In this document: one piece after another, positions 16,435 to 25,553 of the stretch
Position numbering within the stretch: position 1 is the stretch's first letter
Layout: each line of letters opens with the position of its first letter
Origin: Gallionella sp.
GTDB lineage: Bacteria; Pseudomonadota; Gammaproteobacteria; Burkholderiales; Gallionellaceae
NCBI GenBank assembly: GCA_030653355.1
Contig: JAURZN010000183.1
Location: forward strand, 1 to 64,000
Length of the DNA: 64,000 nt
Direction of reading: 5' to 3'
The notes under the pieces: generated by a model
Seen by the model: only the letters and a program-made list of their open reading frames with translations
Told to the model about the DNA's origin: nothing
Database searches by the model: none
Program-made: the position numbers and the translations under genes

Positions 16435-16823
16435 ACGAATTCAAAACATTGGTGGGCGCCTTGGCAGTGCAGTCATTCCGCTACAACACTTTTCGCGGTA
16501 AATGGACGGATATGCCGGAAGCGACTGGGCTATGCCTCACCTTGAGCATCCTGTCGTTTTCAATCTGCACCCTTGCAATCTACGTTGAGTACAACATCGA
16601 AATGGCGTTTGCGATTCATGTGGTATGGCTATCGGCGGTCTGGTTGTTTGCAGCCGAGGAGGGTTCATGGCAAATCAACAAGCGACTTTTATCGGCCCTG
16701 GCTCTGCTTGCTATTCCAATGGGGCTTCTCCTGGTGATGTTCGGTAGCGGTCACGAATTCCTCGAAGTAACAATGGGGATGTATATGTCGGCAGCCATGT
16801 TAACGCTCAAAGCGAGAGCGTAA
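16431..16823 (+). CDS. Hypothetical inner-membrane protein in transfer operon
   Basis: A 130-residue protein with three to four hydrophobic segments (around 'LCLTLSILSFSICTLAIYV', 'IHVVWLSAVWLFA', 'LLSALALLAIPMGLLLVMF'). The start at 16431 overlaps the stop of the MobI-like gene (ATGA), and the TraD gene starts 3 bp after its end, so it belongs to a tightly coupled transfer operon. I do not recognise a family. It may help anchor the coupling protein. Confidence 0.7.
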   Translation: MNEFKTLVGALAVQSFRYNTFRGKWTDMPEATGLCLTLSILSFSICTLAIYVEYNIEMAFAIHVVWLSAVWLFAAEEGSWQINKRLLSALALLAIPMGLLLVMFGSGHEFLEVTMGMYMSAAMLTLKARA

Positions 16824-16826
16824 TCA

Positions 16827-18644
16827 ATGAAAGCCTTTTACGAGTGGGAATCACCGTGGCGACCCAACATAGAAGCAAAGATGGCGGCATCCTGGGGGCT
16901 GGCAGCAACGGCAACTTTGGTTGTCGGGAAATACATGCCGGTGCCGCTCCCGTCAAAATTCAGTGCCATTGCCATGTCTGTATGCACGGCGATGGCTGTG
17001 TATCGTGGGACGCAGGCTTGGCATCGCTATGTTGATAAGACACGCATGGGAAATTACGGCATAGAGTTCATCACCATTCCTGAGTTGATGGACAAGACAG
17101 CGTTGGCGACCAAAAAATCATCCGTGTGGCTTGGTACGGGTTTTGACTGGACGGATGTCGAAGCACAAAAGATGCACGCGATGCTTGCCCAAGGCGTTGC
17201 TCAGACTATTGGCAAGATCACCAACGAGCATCACTTGAACGGCGAGTACTGGATACACGGGCTGGATAAAGAGACGGATCGGTTTATGGAGGTAGCCAAT
17301 CTGGTCGGGCATACCTTGCTGGTTGGAACGACGCGGGTGGGTAAAACCAGAATGATGGAGCTTCTGATCGGTCAGGCGATCATGCGTGGCGAAACCGTCA
17401 TTATCATCGACCCGAAAGGGGATCATGCCTTGGCGGAAAATGCCAGGAAGATATGTGCGGCAATGGGATGCCCGGAACGTTTCGTGTATTTTCATCCCGC
17501 CCACCCGGAGAAGTCCACGCCCATCGACCCGATGCGCAACTGGAATCGCCGAACTGAACTTGCCAGCCGGGTTGCCGCCCTGATTCCCTCGGAAACGGGC
17601 GCAGACCCGTTTGCGGCGTTTGGCTGGAAAGTACTGAACGATATTGTGAATGGGCTGGTGGCAACCGGCGAAAGCCCCAATCTGGTGCACTTGAAGCGTT
17701 ACATAGAAGGTGGCGCGGACAACCTGTTGCTAAACACATTGCGCCATCACTTCATCGACAAGGTGGCGGATTGGGAATCGCGCTCCAGCGGGTTTGTGAA
17801 AAAAAATCGTGACCGGATACTGGAAGCCTATATCGAATTCTACAAGCAGATCGTCATCCATGAAGCACAGTCATCAGACTTGGATGGCCTGATTTCCACC
17901 TTCGAGCACAATCGTGACCACTTCCAAAAGATGGTTGCATCGCTCATTCCGATTCTGTCCATGCTGACCTCCGATCCGCTGTCCGAGCTTTTGTCGCCCG
18001 AAGCCAAAATTGGCGATCAGAAACACGCGACTGACATGGCGAAGATCATCAACAACAACCAAGTGCTTTATCTCGGCCTCGATAGTTTGGCGGATGGCAC
18101 TGTCGGGAGTGCTATAGGTTCAATTATGCTGGCTGACCTGACCGCCGTGGCCGGTGATCGCTATAACTACGGCATCAACTCAAACAAACCAGTTAATCTC
18201 TTCATCGACGAAGCCGCAGAGGTCATCAATCAACCCACCATCCAGCTTATGAACAAAGGGGGCGGAGCGCTGTTTCGAGTGACGATTGCAACACAGACCT
18301 TCGCGGACTTTCCTGCGCGGCTCGGTGATGAGAACAAGGCGCGCCAGGTACTCGCCAACGTCAACAATCAAATTATTTTGCGAGTAATCGACGCAGAGAC
18401 ACAACAGTACATCGCTGACAGCCTGCCAAAAATCAAAGCGAAGTCACTCAACCTGCGCTACGGTCACGGCGTTGACGCGCATGTGCAAGACGAATACCAA
18501 GCCTCGTACCAGGAATCCGTTATCGAAGAGGAGGCTGAAATTTTTCCAGCGGCCATGCTGGGGCGTCTTCCGCCACTGCACTTCATCGCAAAGATGTCTG
18601 GCGGGCGAATCATCAAAGGCAGAATTCCGATACTCAAGGACTAA
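16827..18644 (+). CDS. traD: Conjugative coupling ATPase TraD (SXT/TOL type)
   Basis: A 605-residue type IV coupling protein that brings DNA to the secretion channel using ATP. Two N-terminal hydrophobic segments (about 22-65) are followed by Walker A GTTRVGKT (167-174) with 'IIIDPKGDHALAENA' downstream. A Walker B region 'VNLFIDEAAEV' and 'GGALFRVTIATQTFADFPARLG' match TraD of integrating elements. It sits between a small membrane gene and DUF4400, the standard order in ICE transfer clusters. No mating-pore genes are near, so it may serve a helper element. Confidence 0.9.
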   Translation: MKAFYEWESPWRPNIEAKMAASWGLAATATLVVGKYMPVPLPSKFSAIAMSVCTAMAVYRGTQAWHRYVDKTRMGNYGIEFITIPELMDKTALATKKSSVWLGTGFDWTDVEAQKMHAMLAQGVAQTIGKITNEHHLNGEYWIHGLDKETDRFMEVANLVGHTLLVGTTRVGKTRMMELLIGQAIMRGETVIIIDPKGDHALAENARKICAAMGCPERFVYFHPAHPEKSTPIDPMRNWNRRTELASRVAALIPSETGADPFAAFGWKVLNDIVNGLVATGESPNLVHLKRYIEGGADNLLLNTLRHHFIDKVADWESRSSGFVKKNRDRILEAYIEFYKQIVIHEAQSSDLDGLISTFEHNRDHFQKMVASLIPILSMLTSDPLSELLSPEAKIGDQKHATDMAKIINNNQVLYLGLDSLADGTVGSAIGSIMLADLTAVAGDRYNYGINSNKPVNLFIDEAAEVINQPTIQLMNKGGGALFRVTIATQTFADFPARLGDENKARQVLANVNNQIILRVIDAETQQYIADSLPKIKAKSLNLRYGHGVDAHVQDEYQASYQESVIEEEAEIFPAAMLGRLPPLHFIAKMSGGRIIKGRIPILKD

Positions 18645-18647
18645 GGC

Positions 18648-19247
18648 ATGGCAAGCAAAAAAGAAGAGGGCGGCTTTGGCACGTTACTGGCTGTCATTGC
18701 CATTGTGGCGGCACTGGGTACATGGATGGTAATTTCCCCAGGCTATCTTATGAAGGCGCTGACGGCGGAGCGCGAGTTCTCATCGCAGCTCGGCGGACAT
18801 GCTGCTGACCAGTGGATATACAGCAAGATGCTTTCTACCAGCATTGGTCAGGTAAAGGGCATTGCATCCTCCATCAAGGAAACGCAAACCATGCCGACCA
18901 TGCTAAAAAACTGGGCGCAAGAGCGCATTATTACCACGTGGTTGTGGGGTTCGCTGATTGTTTATCGCGCCAACATGCTCGTTCTGTACTGGTTTATCCT
19001 GATGCCCTTCACGATTGCGGCGACCACAGACGGATTTTGGGTAAGGGAGATCAGCACCTTTCGTTTTTCCTCGCAGTCACCGATACGGCACAGGTTTGGT
19101 GTACTCATTTCCACAATGACACTTGTAAGCGTGTGCGTCTGGGTGGTATTGCCAATACCGATTCCTTCGGTCGTTGCACCTTTGGCGATTGTTGCCATCG
19201 GCTTTGCGACCTGGATGTGGCTGAGTAATATGCAAAAGCGGATTTAG
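18648..19247 (+). CDS. DUF4400 integrating-conjugative-element membrane protein
   Basis: A 199-residue protein with one N-terminal helix (about 8-28) and a later cluster of helices (about 104-120 and 145-190). The segment between contains 'EREFSSQLGGHAADQWIYSK', typical of the DUF4400/PFL_4697 family that follows traD in SXT- and TOL-type elements. Its role in transfer is not defined but probably concerns the coupling complex. It begins 3 bp after the traD stop. Confidence 0.82.
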   Translation: MASKKEEGGFGTLLAVIAIVAALGTWMVISPGYLMKALTAEREFSSQLGGHAADQWIYSKMLSTSIGQVKGIASSIKETQTMPTMLKNWAQERIITTWLWGSLIVYRANMLVLYWFILMPFTIAATTDGFWVREISTFRFSSQSPIRHRFGVLISTMTLVSVCVWVVLPIPIPSVVAPLAIVAIGFATWMWLSNMQKRI

Positions 19248-19253
19248 CAGAAG

Positions 19254-19760
19254 ATGCTCGCCTTTACCCATGTGGCCGCAGGCTGTGCATCTTCGTTGCT
19301 CGTCGCCGAATATATGCATGCGACACCCGTGCAAACCATACTGATTATGGCTGGCGGAATCATTGGCAGCCACTTGCCCGACATCGACCACCCTAAAAGC
19401 GCATTCGGAAGCCGCATTCTTCCGCTCTCTATCCCGATCTCAACCGTGTTTGGTCATCGTGGTATTACGCACAGCCTGCTCGCTGTTGCGGGTATGTCGT
19501 GGTTGATCTGGTGGTCGCTGTATCATTTGCACTGGCATCAAGGCTATGCCGTGCCGGTGGTGGCAGGCGTCGCAACGGGCTACTTATCGCATCTTGCCGG
19601 CGACTGGCTAACCAACTCAGGTGTCCCGCTGCTGTGGCCAAGCAAAAGGCGTTTCGTGTCGCCGCTGAAGCTATGCACGGGTGATCTGCGCGAGTACCTA
19701 TTGGCGTTTGCGATGTATGGGTGGGTGATTTTTGAGTGTACGAGGGTGTTTGCGCCATGA
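19254..19760 (+). CDS. YdjM/DUF457-family membrane-bound metal-dependent hydrolase
   Basis: A 168-residue membrane protein with conserved metal-ligand motifs of the family: 'FTHVAAG', 'GSHLPDIDHP', 'FGHRGITHSL' and 'SHLAGDWLTNSGVPLLWP'. Family members are predicted inner-membrane phospholipase- or hydrolase-like enzymes (YdjM is LexA-controlled in E. coli). It overlaps the next gene by 4 bp and looks like part of the transfer operon's tail. Its role on a mobile element is unknown. Confidence 0.85.
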   Translation: MLAFTHVAAGCASSLLVAEYMHATPVQTILIMAGGIIGSHLPDIDHPKSAFGSRILPLSIPISTVFGHRGITHSLLAVAGMSWLIWWSLYHLHWHQGYAVPVVAGVATGYLSHLAGDWLTNSGVPLLWPSKRRFVSPLKLCTGDLREYLLAFAMYGWVIFECTRVFAP

Positions 19761-20257
19761 TAGGTATTGCAAAACAATTTGTCGCGTTGCCAATCGTGGA
19801 TCATCTGCTGATCGGAATCGTTTTGGTATTCGATCTTGTCGTCGCACCACGGCTGGGGATGTGGGTGTACAGCTTGTTCTCCTTGCCTGGCACGGCGGCG
19901 CATGAATTTTGCCACTGGCTGGTTGCGCTGTTGTTAGGCGCAAAGCCCTCATTGCCAAACATCATTCCAGCACGCGACGGCAATGCCTGGCGGCTTGGCT
20001 CAGTCCGATCATCACCCAACCTTATCACCCTCATTCCAATTGCCTTGGCCCCATTCGCGTTGTTCCCGGTGGGCATCTGGTATGCCGTCTTTGTCATGCA
20101 CCCCGCAACAGAATGGTGGTATCTGGCTCATGTATGGATTAGCAGCACCATGCTGGCCGCAAGCCTGCCATCGAAACAGGACTGGTTTGTTGCCATGCCC
20201 GCAATCGTTATCGCGCTCGTGTTGTTTTTTGCGCTGCGTGAATTGGGCCACGTTTAG
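19757..20257 (+). CDS. M50-like membrane metalloprotease family protein
   Basis: A 166-residue membrane protein. The ATG at 19757 overlaps the stop of the previous gene. 'GTAAHEFCHWLVALLLGAKP' holds an HExxH zinc motif in a hydrophobic context, as in M50 site-2-protease-like proteins. Later helices are present, but a second ligand motif (such as NxxPxxxLDG) is not obvious, so activity is uncertain. It lies between the YdjM-like and MBOAT genes with very short spacing, so it is probably co-transcribed with both. Confidence 0.65.
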   Translation: MIGIAKQFVALPIVDHLLIGIVLVFDLVVAPRLGMWVYSLFSLPGTAAHEFCHWLVALLLGAKPSLPNIIPARDGNAWRLGSVRSSPNLITLIPIALAPFALFPVGIWYAVFVMHPATEWWYLAHVWISSTMLAASLPSKQDWFVAMPAIVIALVLFFALRELGHV

Positions 20258-20260
20258 CGT

Positions 20261-21694
20261 ATGCTCTTCAATTCGGCGATTTTTCTGTATGGCTTTTTGC
20301 CCGGTGCGCTACTGGCTTTCATTATCGCGCACCAACGATACAGTGTGCGCGCGGCGCAATGGGTATTGCTGGTGACATCCTGCGTGTTTTATGGCGCATG
20401 GGACTGGCGTTACCTCGTCATGCTGTTGCTACTGTTGTCCATTAACTTCCATCTGGGCGGATTGCTGGCACGTCGCCCATCTGTGGCTTGGCTGTCTGGT
20501 GGGATTGCCCTTAACCTGCTGGTACTCGGTTATTTCAAGTATGCCGATTTTTTCATTGGCAATTTGAATGCGGTGGCAGGGACGCAATACCCGCTGCTGC
20601 GTGTGATTTTGCCGCTCGGCATATCCTTTTTCATCTTCCAGAAGATTGCCTACTTGGTGGATTGTCACAAAGGGCTGGTGACTGACCGTGATCCGCTGCG
20701 CTTCGCCATTTTCGTGATGTTCTTCCCGCAACTGATCGCCGGGCCGATTGTGCATCACGCCCAGATCATCCCTCAGCTGCAAAAAGATCGGCTGCTGCCC
20801 GATGCGCGCAGGGTGTCCGCCGGGTTGTTCCTGCTGGCAGTCGGGTTGTTCAAGAAGGTGGTGATTGCCGACTGGCTGGGTGAATATGTGAACGAGCCGT
20901 TTGCGCATGTTGCAGAGCTTCAAATCCTCGATGCCTGGACTGCGGCACTGGCTTACTCGCTCCAACTGTATTTCGATTTTTCAGCTTATTCGGAAATGGC
21001 GATGGGGTTGGCCTTGCTGTTTGGCGTGGTGCTACCGATCAACTTCAATTCGCCCTACAAAGCTGCCAGCATCGCGGAGTTCTGGCGGCGCTGGCACATC
21101 ACGCTGGGGCGGTTTTTGCGTGATTATCTGTATATCCCGCTGGGTGGTAACAAGCACGGGCAGAGCAGGGCGGTCTTGGCGGCTTTGACGGTCATGGTGT
21201 TGGGCGGCCTGTGGCATGGTGCGGGCTGGACGTTCGTAGCTTGGGGCGCGATGCACGGCGTGTATTTGGCTATTCATCGAGCATGGAAATGGAGTGGGCG
21301 ATTCACGCTGGCACAACCGTTGGGCATGGTAATCACTTTTCTTGCGGTGCTGTTCGCGTGGGTGATGTTTCGCGCGGCATCGGTAGCCGACGCAATCACG
21401 GTCTGGAAAACCATGCTGGGTATGAACGGCGTTATGTTGCCATCCACTTATTTGGCATGGCTGGATGGGAGCGGCTTGAAGTTCCAACAATCGTCGTTCA
21501 TCAATGGCCTCGAGGTTTGGGGTATGGCGTGCCTGCTCGCGTTTGCGATGTATGCCAAAAACACTCACGAAGCACTCGCCATATTTACCAGTACCGCGCC
21601 AAGTCGCCGTTCCGCCTTCTATGTATCCGCGATGATTGTGGTGTGCGTTCTGGCTTTGGGGCACCCCACCACGTTCCTGTATTTCCAGTTCTGA
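20261..21694 (+). CDS. MBOAT-family O-acyltransferase (AlgI/DltB-like)
   Basis: A 477-residue multi-pass acyltransferase that moves acyl groups across the membrane to polysaccharides or other envelope acceptors. It has family phrases 'LPLGISFFIFQKIAYLVD', 'FAIFVMFFPQLIAGPIVHH' and 'FWRRWHITLGRFLRDYLYIPLGG', and the catalytic His in 'GGLWHGAGWTF' (about residue 315). The next gene encodes an SGNH/AlgJ-like partner overlapping by 1 bp, a common pairing in alginate or wall acetylation. Here it lies within an ICE-like island, so it may modify the cell surface, for example a phage receptor (inference). Confidence 0.9.
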   Translation: MLFNSAIFLYGFLPGALLAFIIAHQRYSVRAAQWVLLVTSCVFYGAWDWRYLVMLLLLLSINFHLGGLLARRPSVAWLSGGIALNLLVLGYFKYADFFIGNLNAVAGTQYPLLRVILPLGISFFIFQKIAYLVDCHKGLVTDRDPLRFAIFVMFFPQLIAGPIVHHAQIIPQLQKDRLLPDARRVSAGLFLLAVGLFKKVVIADWLGEYVNEPFAHVAELQILDAWTAALAYSLQLYFDFSAYSEMAMGLALLFGVVLPINFNSPYKAASIAEFWRRWHITLGRFLRDYLYIPLGGNKHGQSRAVLAALTVMVLGGLWHGAGWTFVAWGAMHGVYLAIHRAWKWSGRFTLAQPLGMVITFLAVLFAWVMFRAASVADAITVWKTMLGMNGVMLPSTYLAWLDGSGLKFQQSSFINGLEVWGMACLLAFAMYAKNTHEALAIFTSTAPSRRSAFYVSAMIVVCVLALGHPTTFLYFQF

Positions 21695-22647
21695 TGATGA
21701 GCAACCGCACGTGGAATTATTGGGTTGCCGCTGCCTTTCTGCTTGGCGGACTGGCCGTGGTGATGTTCAACTACTTTGTCGATCCCTACGAGGTGTTTGG
21801 ACATCATTATTTGCGCAGTGGCTACGCAGTAAACGAGCGATTCCGCAAAGTGAATCACCTGTTGCATAACGAGAGCCACGATTCGTACATCCTTGGCTCA
21901 TCGGTTATGGGTGTTTTCGACCCGGACGTGGCCAACCGAATCACCGGCCATTCGTTTTACAACCTGTCTTTCTTGGCCGGCACGCCACAAGAGGCATTTG
22001 ACACGCTGCGCGCGCTCAAGCGGCATGGCAAGCCGATCAAAGAGGTGTTGATTGGCATAGATTTTTACCAGTTCTATGAGCGGCCGCGCATATTACCAAC
22101 CAACCGTCCGCATCCCGTTGTGAGTGCTGAATCCTGGTTGTCATTTTACAGCTCCTATCTGTTTGCCTCAGGGCTGTGGCAAGGGTTGACGCGCATTGCA
22201 CATCATCTACAGGGCCAACCTTCCATATTTTTTGATGTGGACGGTACGGGGATGTATCACTTGTACGAATACGACCGCACTCGGGCATCCAACCCCGAAC
22301 AATCCAACCGCGATCATTTTCAGCCAAACGCATGGAACGGGGCGGATATCCGCTGGGTGGAGGAGCGCTTTGTCGAATTCGCGGAATTGTGTAAATGGCT
22401 GGATGAGAACCAGATCGACGCAAAATTATTCATCCACCCGTTTTATCGGGATACGCTTGCGACGATCTCCGATCAGTCCTACCTTGAATTCAAGGCTCGG
22501 TTACTGAAAATACGGCCAGATATTGTAGATTTTTCGGTGGCGCGAGATATTACCCAGGACACGTCTTGGTACTACGACAAGCGGCATTACCGGGCGGTGG
22601 TAGCGGATATGATTATGGCGGTTATGTTTCAAGGTGGGGTGTTGTGA
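21694..22647 (+). CDS. AlgJ/DltD-like envelope protein partnering the MBOAT acyltransferase
   Basis: A 317-residue protein with one N-terminal helix (about 9-28), then a soluble periplasmic domain. 'DSYILGSSVMGVFDPD' resembles the first block of SGNH/DltD-like hydrolases (GSS with the nucleophile Ser) and 'WYYDKRHYRAVVADMI' resembles the last block carrying His. Its start overlaps the MBOAT stop (tgATGatg). In such pairs the SGNH-like protein accepts the acyl group or finishes transfer to the polymer. The true substrate is unknown. Confidence 0.75.
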   Translation: MMSNRTWNYWVAAAFLLGGLAVVMFNYFVDPYEVFGHHYLRSGYAVNERFRKVNHLLHNESHDSYILGSSVMGVFDPDVANRITGHSFYNLSFLAGTPQEAFDTLRALKRHGKPIKEVLIGIDFYQFYERPRILPTNRPHPVVSAESWLSFYSSYLFASGLWQGLTRIAHHLQGQPSIFFDVDGTGMYHLYEYDRTRASNPEQSNRDHFQPNAWNGADIRWVEERFVEFAELCKWLDENQIDAKLFIHPFYRDTLATISDQSYLEFKARLLKIRPDIVDFSVARDITQDTSWYYDKRHYRAVVADMIMAVMFQGGVL

Positions 22648-23056
22648 TGTACTGAGCAATTTACAGCGGGAGCGCCGCAAGCCGTTGCTGACCGATGTGG
22701 TCGCCAGCCAAGCGCACCAGCCGTCTCTGTAATTTCCTGGCTGAGTTGGTCTTGGCGGTAGAAAACTGCTACTACCATCAATTCATGCTCTATCACGAAG
22801 CTCTCAGCCTGACTGTCGATCCACAACACCAATGGAGAAATACGCAAAGCGAATAGCATTGACAACCTGAAGGTGCCTCGGGTTTGTTCGGAGAAGACGG
22901 GGCGATGCGATTAGACGATTGCGCTGGTCGATTTTTACACGAAGCAGTACTACCCTGTGTATCCGCGCCGCATTCGCTTCAAAGAGCGCTGAGTACAGCA
23001 AGACACTCGTATTTCTCACTTGCCGATTTTTCATTAAGCGAGTAGTTTCGCACCTT
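22648..23056. other. Gap without confident gene
   Basis: About 410 bp between the acyltransferase pair and the inverted-repeat module. A short frame ends at about 22992 with 'DFYTKQYYPVYPRRIRF' and looks like a leftover C-terminus of some protein, but there is no start or family match I can support. This may be debris from an earlier insertion. Confidence 0.4.
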
Positions 23057-23076
23057 TGATGATAACTAGGAATTAT
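23057..23076 (+). repeat. 20-bp inverted repeat, left copy (at start of STAND-like gene)
   Basis: TGATGATAACTAGGAATTAT, identical to the minus-strand sequence at 26635-26654. It ends exactly two bases before the ATG of the gene at 23079 and includes its likely RBS (AGGA). GATAA and TTAT(C) half-sites flank a CTAGGAA centre, the layout of a tyrosine-recombinase core site. Only this 20-bp block is shared. Confidence 0.85.
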
Positions 23077-23078
23077 TA

Positions 23079-25553
23079 ATGTCCTTTAACGTCCTTTCGC
23101 AAGGCAACTTGGTCGCCGAACTAATGCGCCGGCTCGGGGGCGAACGGCTCGTTGGGCTGGTCGGATTGCCTGGTTCCGGAAAATCATTTACTTGCGCCCG
23201 GCTGATCCAATCGTGGACCGAGAAAGACGTGGTGGCGGTCACGGCTCCAGGCGATGAGTACCAGAAAGCGCGGCGTAACTTCCCTTTCCAACACGCGGTC
23301 AGCCAATCGAGCATGAGCAAGCAACTTTTGCTCAAGAGTGCATCTGGCGCCGTGGCCAAGGGCGCGGCCGCTATTCCGTTCGCCGGTCCACTGGCCGGAT
23401 TTGTCATCGAGAAGCTTTTCGCGCATGCGGTGGACTCCGCGAAGGAACGCTACCAATTTCTTTCGACAGAAGAGCAGAACATCCTGTATCACCTTCAAAG
23501 AATCGCCGGCAAGAAGCCGCTATTGATCGTCTGTGACGATTTGCAGTTCTGGGACGAGGCTGCGGTGTCCCTGTTGCGCCTCATGCTCTCCGGGACAATC
23601 AATGATGCCTATCCGTTCCTGCAGGCTGCACGCTATGTTGTCGTGCAGACGATCCATACGGCCGGAGATCCGCCTCCGGTCGACTTCGCATCACTTGTCA
23701 ATGAGCGTGTATCAGTCGACTATCTGGACTACGCGGGCCAAGGCGACCTTCCCCAAGTTCTCGGTATGCTGGGTTTGGAGCAACAGTTTCCGGCAGAGGT
23801 GATTCAAGCCATTCACGGCATTTGCGGTGGCCACCTGCATGTGCTGCAACAACTCGTCAGCTACTTGAAAACGGACAGCTTTTCAATGGCAGACGACTGG
23901 TCCAGGACAGCGGGGATCGACTTCGTCTCCAACTTGGTTGTCTCCCGACTGAAGGCAATGGGCCCCGTGGGCAAAGACTTGTTGGAGATGCTCAAAACCG
24001 CATCTGTCATCGGGACAATCTTCTCCGATCAGGAGTTGGCGTGCCTGTTCGAGCGTGAACCTCCTCAGGTCCGCAAGCTGCTGTCAGCGGGCGAAGGCAT
24101 GCACCTTGTGCGCCGCGGCCAGCAGTCCACGCAATTTGCCCACGCAATTGTTCATCAGAGCCTGTGCCCGGTGGGCACGTTTGAAACGGAGGAACTGCAC
24201 CGGCAATTCTCCTTGTGCCTGAAGAAGCTCAGGCCCGGGGACTACCGCTCGAGAATGCGGCACTTGACTGCGGCTGGCGACAAAGAGGCGGCAGCAGTCC
24301 TAGCAGTTTGCGGTTTACTCCAAGACAGACGAAACGGGTCAGCGTCTCTTGACGCAGGTACGCTGTGCGAACTTGCCGCCGAAGGCGGACTCACAGCCGT
24401 ACTCAACCTACTCTGCGAGGCGCAGGACAGGGTCATGGTCTACGACTTCAAAGGGGCGCTCGGTCTTCTGAACAGAATGGACCCTCGAACGCCACTTCAT
24501 CTCCAGGCAGAGGGTGGCTACATCAAGGCCATGTGCCTGATCAAGGCATATCAATACGACACCCGCGAGGAAGCTAGCAAGATCCTACAGAAGTGGCTAG
24601 GGAAGTTGCCAGACGAAGGCGATCTGGTCGTTCGAATGCTGTCGACGCAACTGGTGGCCTTGACACATCAGCGACGCGAGGAAGAAGCACTTGCCGTCGA
24701 GAGCGACATCGTTCAAATGCTGTCGCGGCGAGTTAGCTTCGACTCGGACGCGGCAGATGCTCTGATGGTTCTGGATCGCAAGGCCGATTTGCTCTATCCC
24801 GCAGACCAGTCACACGCAAGACTGCTCCGCGCTCGAAACCACTTCATGCCACCGCAAGGCGGTCAGCCGAGAAACTTCTACCAGTACTGCGCGTCAACCT
24901 TGAATCTGGCGGCAAACCGGATCGTCTGCGGCGAGTACGGGGACGCGCTTTCCTACCTTCGCGAGCTCGCGTCCTATTTGGAGTTGAATCCGGATCACAG
25001 ATTCACGCGCTTCGAGGTATTGACCAACAACCTCATCGTGTCCGAATTTCTCGGCGGGGTCAGCGACGCCGCGACGGCGGCACGCCACTTCGAGCAGCTG
25101 ACGGCGAAGAAGATTGATACGATGGACTTCGCTTTGGTCTTGTCCAACTATGGCGCATGCGCCGCAATGGCCGAAGACTTCCCCCTCGCGACCAACGTTC
25201 TTGGGTCGCTGGTGAAGAAACTCAGGAGCGAGCCGGAGGTGGATGACCTCCATATGTATCTGGCGGGGACAAATCTGGCTTCCGTTTTGTACCTCCAGGG
25301 AAACCACGCCGAGGCAACAGCGCTGTCCCATGACCTTTCGAGCATCTTGGATACGGCAATGCCACCGCACAGGGTGTACTTACGTGACCGACACCGAATC
25401 TTGCACGAGGCGATGGAGTCAGGCCGGACTTTCACGATGACAGAATGGGGCGAGCTGCCTAAGCAGGCCGCACATTCCGGCGCAGGACCATGCTGGCGCC
25501 ACTACGGTCGGGGCTTTCTGTTTACCGATCTGCAGATATTCACCGAGAGCTAA
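23079..25553 (+). CDS. STAND-like P-loop ATPase with C-terminal helical repeats
   Basis: An 824-residue protein. Walker A GLPGSGKS lies at 29-36 and Walker B 'LLIVCDDLQFWDE' at about 148-160, followed by a winged-helix-like region (about 270-400) and a long all-helical, TPR-like part (about 440-790). The layout recalls STAND/AAA_16 signal ATPases, but no N-terminal effector and no C-terminal LuxR helix-turn-helix is seen, so the effector may be a separate protein. The gene overlaps the convergent ATP-grasp gene by 4 bp and starts right after the left inverted repeat. The region is visibly GC-richer than the ssp genes. Function is not known. Confidence 0.75.
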   Translation: MSFNVLSQGNLVAELMRRLGGERLVGLVGLPGSGKSFTCARLIQSWTEKDVVAVTAPGDEYQKARRNFPFQHAVSQSSMSKQLLLKSASGAVAKGAAAIPFAGPLAGFVIEKLFAHAVDSAKERYQFLSTEEQNILYHLQRIAGKKPLLIVCDDLQFWDEAAVSLLRLMLSGTINDAYPFLQAARYVVVQTIHTAGDPPPVDFASLVNERVSVDYLDYAGQGDLPQVLGMLGLEQQFPAEVIQAIHGICGGHLHVLQQLVSYLKTDSFSMADDWSRTAGIDFVSNLVVSRLKAMGPVGKDLLEMLKTASVIGTIFSDQELACLFEREPPQVRKLLSAGEGMHLVRRGQQSTQFAHAIVHQSLCPVGTFETEELHRQFSLCLKKLRPGDYRSRMRHLTAAGDKEAAAVLAVCGLLQDRRNGSASLDAGTLCELAAEGGLTAVLNLLCEAQDRVMVYDFKGALGLLNRMDPRTPLHLQAEGGYIKAMCLIKAYQYDTREEASKILQKWLGKLPDEGDLVVRMLSTQLVALTHQRREEEALAVESDIVQMLSRRVSFDSDAADALMVLDRKADLLYPADQSHARLLRARNHFMPPQGGQPRNFYQYCASTLNLAANRIVCGEYGDALSYLRELASYLELNPDHRFTRFEVLTNNLIVSEFLGGVSDAATAARHFEQLTAKKIDTMDFALVLSNYGACAAMAEDFPLATNVLGSLVKKLRSEPEVDDLHMYLAGTNLASVLYLQGNHAEATALSHDLSSILDTAMPPHRVYLRDRHRILHEAMESGRTFTMTEWGELPKQAAHSGAGPCWRHYGRGFLFTDLQIFTES

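Noticed and set aside
21032-21664. 210-residue minus-strand ORF
   Set aside because: Antisense shadow of the MBOAT gene.
14505-23076. CTAGGAATT shared by the iterons and the 20-bp inverted repeat as a common recombination core
   Set aside because: Only nine bases are shared and the flanks differ, so it may be chance.
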